This document shows positions 29,123-38,637 of a DNA stretch of 64,000 nt, piece after piece. Under the pieces are notes generated by a model. That model did not search any database. It saw only the letters and a program-made list of their open reading frames with translations, and was not told where the DNA came from. Source of the DNA: Flavobacterium humidisoli (GTDB lineage: Bacteria > Bacteroidota > Bacteroidia > Flavobacteriales > Flavobacteriaceae); assembly GCF_023272795.1 (NCBI RefSeq), contig NZ_CP096829.1, positions 2,108,001 to 2,172,000 on the forward strand. Reading direction: 5' to 3'. Within the stretch, counting starts at the first letter, position 1, and every line of letters starts with the position of its first letter. The translations under genes were made by a program, and so were the position numbers.

Positions 29123-29152
29123 CAAAGATACACACTAAATACGGTTATGCAA
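29123..29152 (-). promoter_or_regulatory. Promoter of initiator tRNA copy 1
   Basis: TTG (29150-29152), 19-base spacer, TATCTTTG (29123-29130) on the minus strand: a full consensus match 12 bases before the tRNA. Confidence 0.85.
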
Positions 29153-29201
29153 ATAATTTTAGTACTTTATTTTTTATAATTTTTAGAAAAGACGGTTTTT
29201 C

Positions 29202-29726
29202 TTATAATTTAAAATCCAGTAATTCTTGGTAAACGTTTCCGTTTAAGCCTAATAGCAAGCCAAATGCAGGTTCTGTTTTTATACCTTTTTCTTTCAGTTT
29301 TATGACCTCCAATCGGAAGTTTTCGTCTTTTGAACTTAGAATTTGGTGCTCCATGAGCATATGTCTGTAACCATTTTGAAGTTCGGTCGGGATATTTTGT
29401 CCAAAGATTTCGATTTCAAAAGCATCAATAAAAAAGTTTGCTACAACAGATTCTTTTTTATCAATCACGATTTCTTGAATGGTAAAATTGCTTTCTTTTT
29501 CGAACTGACTTTTAATTTTTTGAATAAAATCAGATTTGTTTTTCCAATAACAGACAATATCCAAATCGCTGTTTTCGATATCAATATTTATCGGAATTGT
29601 ACCAACCAAAATAGGATCGAATTCAGCAAGATTGTCCAAAACTCCATGTTTAGTCAACATATGAAATGCAGCTTGCTGTCTTAGATTTCCAGTTTTTAAA
29701 TAAGATATGTTCTTGAAATTAATCAT
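29202..29726 (-). CDS. DUF4269 family protein (nucleotidyltransferase-like)
   Basis: 174 aa. The stretch VGTIPINIDIENSDLDIVC, with two aspartates spaced as in minimal nucleotidyltransferases, fits the DUF4269 family; IEIFGQNIPTELQNGYRHMLMEH follows. Function unknown. Its start overlaps the end of the upstream GT39 gene by eight bases, so the two are translationally coupled. Confidence 0.8.
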   Translation of the reverse strand: MINFKNISYLKTGNLRQQAAFHMLTKHGVLDNLAEFDPILVGTIPINIDIENSDLDIVCYWKNKSDFIQKIKSQFEKESNFTIQEIVIDKKESVVANFFIDAFEIEIFGQNIPTELQNGYRHMLMEHQILSSKDENFRLEVIKLKEKGIKTEPAFGLLLGLNGNVYQELLDFKL

Positions 29727-31251
29727 TTATGATATCACTTTTTTCTTCGTTGATTTCTTGTTCTAATCTTTTATTGATATCGACTTTTGCATTCTTAAAA
29801 ACAAAAATCGTAGCGCCATATCCTCTAGCATATTGATTCGTGACTTGACCGCCAATAACTGCCGATTCAAAATACGGACTTGTTTCTTTCATTTCTTTGT
29901 CGTTTTCTTCGAAATCCTTAATGCGAATAAGATTTTTATATTTAATGGTAAGATCAAACCAATTCAGATAATCGGCATTAAAAGAAACCGCTTTAATTCC
30001 TTTTTTAGTGTAATAATTAATCGCTCCAGCTTGTCCGTAATTATCACAAAGTACAATCGTTTCTTTTTGATTTGGCAGTAAAGCATAAAGCGAGTCTGTT
30101 TTTCTGGCCAATTCTTTCCAGCCTAGCATATCGGCAAAGTCCTGAGGCAGATGATGATCTTTTCCGTCTTCCCAACGAAGCAGTCCAAGTTTTTTGTAAG
30201 GCTCAGAATGTGCAACCATATATTCTGGACTTTTATTTGGAAAAGCAACATTATAGATCGGTATAAAAAGCAATAGAGGAATGAGAATAAAAACAGGTTT
30301 AAGAAAGCGTTTCCATCCCGTATTTAGAATTTCTGCAATATAAACTGCTCCAAAAGAAATGTAAATAGGATACAATCCGATGGCATAATAAGCTTTTGCT
30401 TTGAAATAAATAAAAATTAAAAGGGTGAAAAAAAACGAAGCAAAAAAGAGCTGATACTTTTTGAAAGACTTATAAAATAATACTGCATAAAGTCCGGCCA
30501 AAATCACCAATAATCCGCCGATGAAAAAGAGAATCTGTTCTTTTAGAAAATCACTTAAATTAACGTTAACCAATTGCGTTTCGGCCAATTCTTTCATATG
30601 ATGTACAATTGGTAAATGGTTGCAGTACTGCCAATACAGATTAGGAAGAATTAGAACTAATCCTAAAATTAAGGCAAAATAAAACTCTTTTTTTGCCAGC
30701 ATTTTTCGCTGTTTAGAAAGTAAAATAGCAGGAATTAGTCCCAATAACAAAAACAGGATATTGTACTTATTCAAGAAACCGAAGGCAAAAACAACAGCTC
30801 CGAAATAAAGCCATTTTGTATTTTCTGAAGTTAGATATTGTATTAAAACATAATACAACGCCGTCCAGCATAAAACATCAAAAGAGTTGGGTTGATAAAG
30901 CATGTTCAAGCGTAACAAACAGGAAAGTAAAACACAAATCGCCCCAAGAATTAAAGCGTAGAGATTGCCTTTTAAAAGTTCAATGGTTTTCCAGACAATC
31001 AAAAGTGTCAGCGCGCCAAATAGGGCAGGGAAGAACTTAACCCAAAAAACTGAATTTCCGAGCTGAAGAATAATATACGAAAACCAAGAGGTAACAGGCG
31101 GAACAGATAAATAACCCCAAGCCAAATGATTTGCTTGATCCAAGTGCAGGTACTCGTCGCGCTGTAAATCGTATTCTGGGCTAATTAAAACGTATTGCAG
31201 GATGAATTTTAGAATTATAAATCCAAATAAAATCAGGTTCTTTTTGGTCAT
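29719..31251 (-). CDS. GT39-type integral membrane glycosyltransferase
   Basis: 510 aa with about ten to twelve hydrophobic helices, in the ArnT/PMT (GT39/GT83) group. The first periplasmic loop carries the acidic pair region EYDLQRDEYLHLDQANHLAWGY, where the catalytic Asp/Glu of these lipid-phosphosugar transferases is expected, followed by PPVTSWFSYI. The C-terminal ~160 residues are soluble, periplasmic. Acceptor and donor unknown. Operon with the DUF4269 gene (8-base overlap). Confidence 0.85.
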   Translation of the reverse strand: MTKKNLILFGFIILKFILQYVLISPEYDLQRDEYLHLDQANHLAWGYLSVPPVTSWFSYIILQLGNSVFWVKFFPALFGALTLLIVWKTIELLKGNLYALILGAICVLLSCLLRLNMLYQPNSFDVLCWTALYYVLIQYLTSENTKWLYFGAVVFAFGFLNKYNILFLLLGLIPAILLSKQRKMLAKKEFYFALILGLVLILPNLYWQYCNHLPIVHHMKELAETQLVNVNLSDFLKEQILFFIGGLLVILAGLYAVLFYKSFKKYQLFFASFFFTLLIFIYFKAKAYYAIGLYPIYISFGAVYIAEILNTGWKRFLKPVFILIPLLLFIPIYNVAFPNKSPEYMVAHSEPYKKLGLLRWEDGKDHHLPQDFADMLGWKELARKTDSLYALLPNQKETIVLCDNYGQAGAINYYTKKGIKAVSFNADYLNWFDLTIKYKNLIRIKDFEENDKEMKETSPYFESAVIGGQVTNQYARGYGATIFVFKNAKVDINKRLEQEINEEKSDIIND

Positions 31252-31340
31252 GGAGTTTTGGTTTTTGGTCTTCGATTGATAATCTACAGCTAATATATTA
31301 TTTATTTTGATAAAGTTAAACGAATGAATTTTAAGGAAAT

Positions 31341-31377
31341 AAAAAAAGCTTCAGACAATTCTGAAGCTTTTTGTTTT
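31341..31377 (-). terminator. Terminator after the DUF4494 gene
   Basis: AAAAAAAGCTTCAGA - CAAT - TCTGAAGCTTTTTG; AGCTTCAGA family, directly past the DUF4494 stop. Confidence 0.85.
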
Positions 31378-31395
31378 TTCATGCTTTTTAGGATA

Positions 31396-31944
31396 TTACT
31401 CCTCTACAGCAGTTTCAAATTCCATGTGGTCGATCATTTCTGCCTCTGGTTTTTCTGGCTTAGACGCTTTTAAAGCGTTGAATCTTTCTAGCATTTCTGT
31501 TTCGCCTTCTTCACCGCTGAAATAAGGGAAAACATCCATAATTGCTGTTTCTGAAATGGCCGGAATAGAATATTCGCCCATTGTATTTTTCATTACGTGA
31601 AGTGTGTTGTCAAAGGCTTCGCGAACATCGTTTGCCTGAACCAGCATATACATGCTTGTTTTTCTTTCCTTGCCACTTTCTTCATCATAAGCAATTAGAG
31701 TGATTTTAGATTTAAACCATCTGTCCGCATTCTCAAAAGGATGAATTTCGGCATAATTTGCCACTTTGATAGCCGTGATTTTAAATTCTTCACTTGTATA
31801 CGCGGCCATTTCTTCAGTCATTCTTTTTTCAGCTTCTGTGTAAGACAAAGCATCAACCAAATAGGGCTCGGTTAAAACTTTTTGTCCTCCGGTTTCATCT
31901 GTCTTTCTATATTTTACTTTGCATTCGTACCAAGTTGCGCTCAT
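31396..31944 (-). CDS. DUF4494 family protein
   Basis: 182-aa soluble protein. The start MSATWYECKVKYRKTDETGG followed by SYTEAEKRMTEEM is characteristic of this Bacteroidota family; the end is Glu/Pro-rich. Function unknown. A TATCTTTG -7 box lies at 31968-31975 on the minus strand, about 24 bases upstream; no good -33 partner. Confidence 0.85.
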   Translation of the reverse strand: MSATWYECKVKYRKTDETGGQKVLTEPYLVDALSYTEAEKRMTEEMAAYTSEEFKITAIKVANYAEIHPFENADRWFKSKITLIAYDEESGKERKTSMYMLVQANDVREAFDNTLHVMKNTMGEYSIPAISETAIMDVFPYFSGEEGETEMLERFNALKASKPEKPEAEMIDHMEFETAVEE

Positions 31945-32362
31945 CTCTTTTTAAATTTTAAGGATGCCAAAGATAAATCTTACTGCAAAATAAATAGTTA
32001 AATCTTCAAATAGATATTCACAATTTTAGATGATTTTTGCTAATGTTTTGAGATTCTGAATGTTGTATTTTTAATGGTAAAAATGATTTGTAATCACATT
32101 CATTCTTTTCTATTTTGCCTAAAAGTAAAAATAATTCATCCCTGTTTTTAATTTAAACATTTGTATTTCAGTTGTTTATTTTTCTTGATTTGAAAATTGT
32201 AAAAAAAAGGAAAATTACTAAATCCAAAAAATCAATTTGTTCGTAAGTAGCAATAGCAATGGCTGGAAACGGAGTTGAATTCAAATGATATTGGTTTTTG
32301 GAGCATATTGAATTTTGTCACATTTCCAGCTATTGTTTTTATAAATTATTAAAAATAAAAGG
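31945..32362. other. Intergenic stretch with one imperfect hairpin
   Basis: Apart from the DUF4494 -7 box, the stretch has an imperfect inverted repeat around 32248-32345: CAATAG..CTGGAAA near 32250-32267 against TTTCCAGCTATTG near 32324-32336. It might be a small RNA or attenuator ahead of the next small ORF; nothing decides it. No ORF seen. Confidence 0.4.
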
Positions 32363-32605
32363 TTGGGGAAATTAAACGTTCAGAAGTTAAAAGAGACTTT
32401 AAAATATTTGGAAAGCAAACAGCGTGAATTAAAAAAACAAAATCAAAACGATACGCGAAGTCTAGAATCAATGATTAAATATTTAAAAAAAGATATGATG
32501 GAGCAGCACGACTTGTCTGAACATCATCAGCTAATAAAACAAGAAATCAAAGACACAGAAATTTTTATCGAAAATGTCAAAAACATCATTAAAATCAATT
32601 CCTAA
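32363..32605 (+). CDS. Small coiled-coil protein, 80 aa
   Basis: Highly charged helical protein (QKLKETLKYLESKQRELKKQ ... DTEIFIENVKNIIKINS) with heptad-like spacing of Leu/Ile. The only plausible start is TTG at 32363, after AAAAGG; the first in-frame ATG is at codon 37. Amphipathic pattern and codon use support a real gene, but no family is recognised. Confidence 0.5.
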   Translation: MGKLNVQKLKETLKYLESKQRELKKQNQNDTRSLESMIKYLKKDMMEQHDLSEHHQLIKQEIKDTEIFIENVKNIIKINS

Positions 32606-32634
32606 AAGCCGTTTTTTATTGTAAAATTTTACTC

Positions 32635-33573
32635 TTATTCCAACTTAAATTTTTCGTTTTTACAATCCAGAATTAATTTGTGATGGAGGAAAAGTTTGTT
32701 GCCAATCATTCCTTGCATTCCAGAACGCTTCATTAAGAATTTTTGAAGGTCTGAAGTGCCTTCTATGTAGGTAACTTCAGAGAGGTTTAGAATCACTTTG
32801 TCAAATTGTATTTTCTTTTTCGTACAAGCAGAATAAACACTCAAAGTATTTCCCCACGAATTTCCTTTTTCGATTCTTACAGCACTGTTTTTAATTCTGT
32901 ATTGCTGCCAAATTTCCTTTGTAGTTATCAGTTCGTAACCACTAGTTCCAGAATCATACAGCAGTTTTAGTTTTTCATTTTCGATATTTGAAGGCATTAA
33001 AATTTTACGTTTTTTAAATTCAAAATTGGAAAAATCATCTTCTTTAATTTTTTCGATGAAGGAACATTGATTGTTTTTGAAATCTAAAATCGCAATGCGT
33101 TTTTCTAATAAATCGGTTCCAATTGTTCCAATGATATTGGTTGCTTTTGGGTCATCAAAATTGATTTTTTTGCTATAATTCAAAACTTCAAAATTGGTTG
33201 AAACAACTTTCATATTTCCTATTGTTAAAGCAATCGAAATGGGATTGTTTGTCGCATTAATTTTAATCTGATTTCGAAATTTTTCAGCAATAGATTCCAA
33301 TGATTTTTTGTAAAAAACAGTAACGGCAGAACCCGAATCAAATTGCATATAAAAGGTTTGGTTGATTCCATTCAATTTTACAGGCAAAAGCAAAGCTGAA
33401 TGGGAATTTTCGTCACTCGAAATCCATTTTATGGGAAGATTTTCTACAATTCCCGAAACCTTCAAATAGTTTTCTGGCGGAGAGAATTTCTTTTGAAAAT
33501 AAAAATATCCTCCCAACAAGAATAAAACAATAATGACTAAAAAGATGGCTGCAATTTTCTTAAATAATTTCAT
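32635..33573 (-). CDS. Membrane-anchored two-lobed aspartyl-protease-like protein
   Basis: 312 aa with an N-terminal membrane anchor (AAIFLVIIVLFLLGGYFYF). Two DSG motifs are present: Asp79 in FYMQFDSGSAVTVFY and Asp207 in LLYDSGTSGYELIT. Each is followed by a conserved-looking IG..L.......ILD.KN segment (IGTDLLEKRIAILDFKNN; IGNKLFLHHKLILDCKNE), as in each lobe of pepsin-like enzymes. This suggests a bilobal aspartic peptidase facing the periplasm. Activity is inferred, not shown. Confidence 0.65.
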   Translation of the reverse strand: MKLFKKIAAIFLVIIVLFLLGGYFYFQKKFSPPENYLKVSGIVENLPIKWISSDENSHSALLLPVKLNGINQTFYMQFDSGSAVTVFYKKSLESIAEKFRNQIKINATNNPISIALTIGNMKVVSTNFEVLNYSKKINFDDPKATNIIGTIGTDLLEKRIAILDFKNNQCSFIEKIKEDDFSNFEFKKRKILMPSNIENEKLKLLYDSGTSGYELITTKEIWQQYRIKNSAVRIEKGNSWGNTLSVYSACTKKKIQFDKVILNLSEVTYIEGTSDLQKFLMKRSGMQGMIGNKLFLHHKLILDCKNEKFKLE

Positions 33574-33661
33574 GGTTTATTTTTTCTGCAAGATTCGGAT
33601 TTCGATTCCGATTTTGGTGCAAAAACAATACGACAGTTTTACGTCATTTTTGTGACTTTTA

Positions 33662-34201
33662 TTATAAGAATTTGTTTTTCAGTTTTATAGCTAATTCTTG
33701 TTTTTGGTTTAAACTGATTCCGTTTAAAATAACAATCAGAAATTTTATGCAAAGAAAGGCAATTAAGGGAATGATGAATAGCGGAAATTTGAAAGTAAAT
33801 AAACGTTGAATAAACGGACTCACAATCATGATAACCGAAAGAATAAGACTTAAAACAATTTGAAGGCTAACAATTTGTTTTCCTATTTCTTTGTTTTGGG
33901 CATCTTGTGTTTTATAAGTTAAAACTAAAGGAAAAATAACACTTCCAAACGGAATAATAAGTCCAGATAAAACAGAAAGGTTAATGAGTATGGCTCTTTC
34001 GATTTGGATATTTTCCTTTTTGATAATCAGGTTTTCGGGATTGGTTTCTAGAGCTTCGGCAATTGTTTTTAAGGTAAAACCTTTCAGGATATTCCCCGCT
34101 TCAATTCGCTGAATGGTTCGTAATGAAAGACCCGATTTTTCGGCAAGTTCATTTTGAGTCATGTTTTTTTCTTCTCTCAAAAATTTAACTTTATTCTTCA
34201 T
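33662..34201 (-). CDS. XRE-family HTH regulator with membrane domain
   Basis: 179 aa. N-terminal helix-turn-helix (MTQNELAEKSGLSLRTIQRIEAGNI) of the Cro/CI type, then about four hydrophobic helices in residues 70-170 (ILINLSVLSGLIIPFGSVIFPLVLTY and others). Such membrane XRE proteins are found in Bacteroidota; target genes unknown. It lies upstream of the aspartyl-protease-like gene on the same strand, 88 bases apart. Confidence 0.85.
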   Translation of the reverse strand: MKNKVKFLREEKNMTQNELAEKSGLSLRTIQRIEAGNILKGFTLKTIAEALETNPENLIIKKENIQIERAILINLSVLSGLIIPFGSVIFPLVLTYKTQDAQNKEIGKQIVSLQIVLSLILSVIMIVSPFIQRLFTFKFPLFIIPLIAFLCIKFLIVILNGISLNQKQELAIKLKNKFL

Positions 34202-34380
34202 TGTTTTATGTTGGAGGTCCAGAGACGAAATTATGAAAAAACTTTTGATGAAATCAGTATAAAAGAACCTAGTATTATAGGCTAATTCTAAGATTTAATA
34301 AAAAATTAAGTTTTTTACTTTAACAAAAATCACTAACTTGTTGGATAATAAATGATTTATTATCATAAAAATTCCCAGTT

Positions 34381-35847
34381 ATGCGAGTATCCGTTGTCCG
34401 AAAAAATATAAAGTTTTTACCAGATTCAAGAAGAGTTGTTGCCCGATATTTTATGAATGGGCAAGAACGAACCCAGCAAATGGTACTTCGGATAATGATG
34501 CTGGATGAGAAACAGGTACTGCAGACTTTGGAGCAGACGCTTCGTGAATTTGCTAGGAGGCACCGAAATATTTCGGCAGTATTCTTTAGACACTGCGAAA
34601 GAATACGACCTATAATAGAAGGAATGCAGATCGATTACGAAGGCATGTCTCTAGACCGAAAAATGCTTATTGGATCGTATTGTACAATGGAGTATGCCAT
34701 AGAATCTGCGGCGATTTTTAATCCTTCAATTGTAGAAGATTTTGATCAGACGGGATTAGAAGCGGGAGAAAAACGCGTTATTATTTCTTTTCGTGCAACG
34801 GGTGAAGGGCATATTTCGTCGATTGTTTTTAGAAGAGCAATTCTAGATCGTGACAATAATCTGCATATCATGAAAATAGGAAATCATATTGATCAGGCAG
34901 AAATTGAACATAAAACGTTGTTTAATAAAGAGCGTTTTTTGACCAAACTGTATGAGATGCATACTACTGATAAATATATCGCTCAGATTATGCAGGATCT
35001 TCCTGAAGAATTTGAATTTGTTGTTCTTAAAAATATGCTCGTTGAGTCTTTAAAAGATCCTTTAATTCGTGAAGAGAGAAAAGTTGCGTTGGAAGAAATT
35101 TTGTGGCTGGCCAATTCTTTTTACGATTTGCAATTCAAACACGATTCTGATATAACGGAACGTGTCATTTTTCCGATTTCTGATTCTGAAAGTCGAGGAA
35201 TAGAAGATGCGCGTTTTGTGCGTTTTGTTGATGATAATGGTTCAGATCGTGTTATGGCAACCTATACGGCTTATAACGGACACACCATCCTGCCGAAGTT
35301 AATTTCTACCGAAGATTTTTATAGCTTTAGAGTTATGCCGCTGCATGGCGAAGGCGCACAGAACAAAAATCTGGCTTTATTTCCTAGAAAAATAAAAGGT
35401 AAATATGCTATGCTGGCCAGAATTGATGGCGTTAATAATTACATTATGTATTCTGATCGTGTCACGCAATGGAACACACCAATACTTTTGCAAAAGCCTA
35501 AGTTTAATTGGGAATTGACGCAAATAGGAAATTGCGGTTCGCCGTTATGGACAGAAGAAGGCTGGCTTGTTATTACACATGGAGTGGGAACAATGAGACG
35601 TTACTGTATTGGTGCTTCATTATTTGATCTGGACGATCCATCAAAAGAAATAGGAAGATTGACAGAACCGTTGCTTTCTCCTTTGGAAGATGAGCGCGAG
35701 GGATATGTTCCTAATGTAGTATATTCTTGTGGAGCGATTATTCATAACAACAGTTTAATTCTGCCTTATGCCGTATCTGACTATTGTTCTACTTATGCCG
35801 TGGTAGATATGGTAGAGCTGCTGGACGCGCTTAAGAAAAGTAAATAA
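34381..35847 (+). CDS. GH130 family glycosidase/phosphorylase
   Basis: 488-aa cytosolic protein of the GH130 (beta-mannoside phosphorylase) group: SRGIEDARFVRF, ATYTAYNGH, KNLALFPRKIKGKYAMLARIDG, GNCGSPLWTEEGWLVITHGVG and YVPNVVYSCGAI are the usual conserved blocks. The ~150 residues ahead of the five-bladed propeller form an extra N-terminal helical part. No signal peptide. No mannan or N-glycan genes accompany it, so the substrate remains open. It converges with the TIGR03915-type gene with a two-base gap. Confidence 0.85.
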   Translation: MRVSVVRKNIKFLPDSRRVVARYFMNGQERTQQMVLRIMMLDEKQVLQTLEQTLREFARRHRNISAVFFRHCERIRPIIEGMQIDYEGMSLDRKMLIGSYCTMEYAIESAAIFNPSIVEDFDQTGLEAGEKRVIISFRATGEGHISSIVFRRAILDRDNNLHIMKIGNHIDQAEIEHKTLFNKERFLTKLYEMHTTDKYIAQIMQDLPEEFEFVVLKNMLVESLKDPLIREERKVALEEILWLANSFYDLQFKHDSDITERVIFPISDSESRGIEDARFVRFVDDNGSDRVMATYTAYNGHTILPKLISTEDFYSFRVMPLHGEGAQNKNLALFPRKIKGKYAMLARIDGVNNYIMYSDRVTQWNTPILLQKPKFNWELTQIGNCGSPLWTEEGWLVITHGVGTMRRYCIGASLFDLDDPSKEIGRLTEPLLSPLEDEREGYVPNVVYSCGAIIHNNSLILPYAVSDYCSTYAVVDMVELLDALKKSK

Positions 35848-35849
35848 CA

Positions 35850-36626
35850 TTATCTTTTGTTGAGATTTGGGATTTTCTCCGTCAAGTTTTTCCAATATCG
35901 TTTTGGCATGTGTTTGATATGAAGTTTGGTGTTTTTTCTTGATTCGATATTGACACTCTTGAAATAATTACGCCATAAATTCTCGAAAAATTCTTCGTTT
36001 TCATCATTGATTTCGGCTAGAAAACTAGAGGACGTATTGGACTCAAATTGCATTTCGACCGTAGAAACATTTTCAAGGTCGTAATAAATTCCATACTTGC
36101 GTTTTGAATCATAGATGAGCCAGCGCTGGTCGGCGTAACGGTTTTTAAAATGCTGTTCGATAAGTGGTAAAATGTCGCAATCTGGTTCGATAATGGCATA
36201 ATATAATCCGTCTTTTGTTAGTTTAAAACGAACAAAAGCCTTCATTCTATGGCTTTCTTTTCCCGTTAAATGCGCCGCTTTTTTTACATTCAATACTTCG
36301 CTTCGGCTTAAATCTCTTTCAATATTAATTTTACTTGCAAAAACATATGCTGTAAATCGGAACAAAATTTCTTCAATTTGATCCAATTCAGATAAAAAAG
36401 CAAAATAAATAGCATGGAAGCCATGATGCGAAAGGCGTTGCTGTAAACCATTCAAAACTCGATTAGCTTTTACCTCATCAGTTGTTACAGAATGGGTATT
36501 GGAGAAAAGCAAAGTATTTGAAGTCTCTTCTTTGGCAAAAACAACATCTTTAAGTTTGTATTCGTAGATTTCAAAAATAGCTGTAAGCCAGCCTTCATAA
36601 CTTCCATCGTAAAGAATTTGTGTCAT
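35850..36626 (-). CDS. TIGR03915-type partner of radical-SAM DNA repair protein
   Basis: 258 aa. The start LYDGSYEGWLTAIFEIYE and the end HIKHMPKRYWKNLTEKIP match the SAM_7-linked protein family (DUF4130), always found next to the radical-SAM protein encoded just upstream. Genomic pairing suggests a role in DNA repair or modification; biochemistry is not established to my knowledge. Five bases separate it from the upstream gene. Confidence 0.85.
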   Translation of the reverse strand: MTQILYDGSYEGWLTAIFEIYEYKLKDVVFAKEETSNTLLFSNTHSVTTDEVKANRVLNGLQQRLSHHGFHAIYFAFLSELDQIEEILFRFTAYVFASKINIERDLSRSEVLNVKKAAHLTGKESHRMKAFVRFKLTKDGLYYAIIEPDCDILPLIEQHFKNRYADQRWLIYDSKRKYGIYYDLENVSTVEMQFESNTSSSFLAEINDENEEFFENLWRNYFKSVNIESRKNTKLHIKHMPKRYWKNLTEKIPNLNKR

Positions 36627-36631
36627 TTGAA

Positions 36632-37888
36632 TTAAAATAAAGCAAGCTGGTTCGAAAAATTATTCTTGTATTTACTGTTTTGCAGATTCAAAATCTGATT
36701 TTTTATTTGAAGCGGAGTCAAGTCTTTCTGTAAATAAAAAGGCGAAGAGAAAGCCAAAAAATACTTGGATCGGCTGTACGAAATTCCAAGTTTCTTTAAA
36801 TCATCAGGCTGTAATTTTTTGAAAGTTCTAGCAGCAACAATCTTTTTTGCTCCCAAAAATCCTATTCCTGGAATACGCTGAATCATTTCTAAATCTGCGG
36901 TATTAATATCAACAGGAAACTGATGAAGATTTCGTAAAGCCCATCCTAATTTTGGATCAATATCTAAGTCAAGATTCGGTTGGTCAAAACCAACAATTTC
37001 ATTTACATTAAATCCATAATAACGAATTAGCCAATCGGCTTGGTATAAACGATTTTCGCGAATCATAGGTACGGGAGTTCCAATTGCAGGAAGCCTGTTG
37101 TCGTGGCTTATTGGTACATAACCAGAATAATAGACACGACGCATTTTCATTTGTTCGTAAAAGTAATTGGCCATTCCAAGAATTTCAAGGTCATTTTCTT
37201 TTGTTGCGCCAATCACCATTTGCGTGCTTTGTCCAGCAGGAGCAAAAAGCGGTGTTTTGTAATTCGTTTTTTTCTCTTCTTGGTAACCAATAATCTCATT
37301 TTTTAGATATTGCATTGGTTTAATCACATCCTTATGATTTTTGTCTGGAGCGAGTAATTTGAGACTTTGTTCTGTCGGCATTTCGACATTTACACTCAAA
37401 CGGTCGGCGTATAACCCAGCTTCTTTTAGCAATTCTTCGCTGGCACCTGGAATTGCTTTTAGATGAATATAGCCATTAAAATTTTCTTCCAATCTCAGTT
37501 TTTTGACAATTCTAACCAGACGTTCCATTGTGTAATCTGCATTGTCAAAAATTCCAGAACTAAGAAATAGTCCTTCAATATAATTTCTTCTGTAAAAACC
37601 AATTGTTAAGTCTACAACTTCTTGTACGGTAAAAGCAGCCCGTTTGATGTCGTTGCTTTTTCGGCTTACACAATAAGCGCAATCAAAAATGCAATGATTG
37701 GTAAGAAGGATTTTTAGAAGAGAAACACAGCGTCCATCTTCCGTAAAAGCATGACAGATTCCGCCTCCAGTATCTCCTAATCCCTTATTTTTATTTTTTC
37801 GCGTGCTTTGTCCCGATGAGCAAGAAACATCATATTTTGCTGCATCTGCTAAAATTGCCAATTTCTCCATCACTCTTTCCTGTACCAT
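36632..37888 (-). CDS. Putative DNA modification/repair radical SAM protein (TIGR03916 type)
   Basis: 418 aa. The radical-SAM cysteines are Cys66, Cys70 and Cys73 in CIFDCAYC, followed by FLSSGIFDNADYTMERL and LSVNVEMPTE. Near the C-terminus a helix-hairpin-helix (IQRIPGIGFLGAKKIVAAR) suggests DNA contact. Operon with the TIGR03915-type gene downstream. In some bacteria this pair associates with a uracil-DNA-glycosylase-like protein; none is seen here. A second possible ATG lies six codons in. Confidence 0.9.
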   Translation of the reverse strand: MVQERVMEKLAILADAAKYDVSCSSGQSTRKNKNKGLGDTGGGICHAFTEDGRCVSLLKILLTNHCIFDCAYCVSRKSNDIKRAAFTVQEVVDLTIGFYRRNYIEGLFLSSGIFDNADYTMERLVRIVKKLRLEENFNGYIHLKAIPGASEELLKEAGLYADRLSVNVEMPTEQSLKLLAPDKNHKDVIKPMQYLKNEIIGYQEEKKTNYKTPLFAPAGQSTQMVIGATKENDLEILGMANYFYEQMKMRRVYYSGYVPISHDNRLPAIGTPVPMIRENRLYQADWLIRYYGFNVNEIVGFDQPNLDLDIDPKLGWALRNLHQFPVDINTADLEMIQRIPGIGFLGAKKIVAARTFKKLQPDDLKKLGISYSRSKYFLAFSSPFYLQKDLTPLQIKNQILNLQNSKYKNNFSNQLALF

Positions 37889-37931
37889 TTTGCTATTTTT
37901 TAGTCGTTTTTGAAATAAAAATTCATTCTTT

Positions 37932-37964
37932 CAAAACTAGGAATTCATGCTAAAAAAGGAACAA
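37932..37964 (-). promoter_or_regulatory. Promoter of the radical-SAM operon
   Basis: On the minus strand TTG (37962-37964), 22-base spacer, TAGTTTTG (37932-37939), placed about 45 bases before the ATG at 37888. Confidence 0.6.
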
Positions 37965-38183
37965 AAGAAGCTGTTCTAAATTGTATCATTTTTTTTTTTG
38001 GAAGGTAATTTTTACATTAAAAAATTAATTATATTTAAGATTCAAAAAACAGGTATAAATACGGGGTTGTAAATTGTCAAAACTTTATACATTCGCCGAA
38101 ATAGAAAAACTGATTTCCCCCCTTAACATTGGTTTTTCAGATTTAGAAGTGTTAGCAAATATTAGGAACAAAAGGCTAAAACA

Positions 38184-38429
38184 ATGAAATTTGTAAAAGG
38201 ACAAGATGTTTCCTACACAGCATTGAGTGGGAGATCTTACAAGGGAACCATTATCGAAAGAAAAATGGATTTTAAAAAGGGGCTTATAATAAAATCGACT
38301 TCAAAGGAGAGAGATTTTCATTATCTCATCGAAATACAAAAGAACGGCACGACCGAGAAAATTTTGTGTGCCGAAAATCATCTTAAATTATTAGAAAAGA
38401 AAAAACGTGCCGTAAAGAAAGTGGCTTAG
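38184..38429 (+). CDS. Small basic hypothetical protein, 81 aa
   Basis: Lys-rich protein with a beta-barrel (SH3-like) pattern: FVKGQDVSYTALSGRSYKGT, then GLIIKSTSKERDFHYLIEI and ILCAENHLKLLEKKK. This suggests a small nucleic-acid-binding or structural protein, which is inference. A near-consensus promoter TTG (38067-38069)-N18-TACATTCG (38088-38095) precedes it with an ~80-base leader; a terminator follows at 38566-38611. Confidence 0.65.
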   Translation: MKFVKGQDVSYTALSGRSYKGTIIERKMDFKKGLIIKSTSKERDFHYLIEIQKNGTTEKILCAENHLKLLEKKKRAVKKVA

Positions 38430-38565
38430 TCGTATTTTACAATCTTTCGGGCAGGTTTGTGTTTTAGTATGCCGCGACAACCACCCGAAAAGAGTAGGGG
38501 TAAATTTTACGGTAATTATAAACGTTTCTCTAAACAGTCTACTAAACTTCATTTTTAACTTAAAA

Positions 38566-38611
38566 TAAAAAACTAAGTAAAGCTTTATTATCTGGCTTTG
38601 CGTAGTTTTTT
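38566..38611 (+). terminator. Terminator after the 81-aa gene
   Basis: AAAAACTAAGTAAAGC pairs with GCTTTGCGTAGTTTTT (14 of 16 positions) around a TTTATTATCTG loop. Confidence 0.65.
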
Positions 38612-38637
38612 AATTTAATTTATGAAAGAATCAAAGG

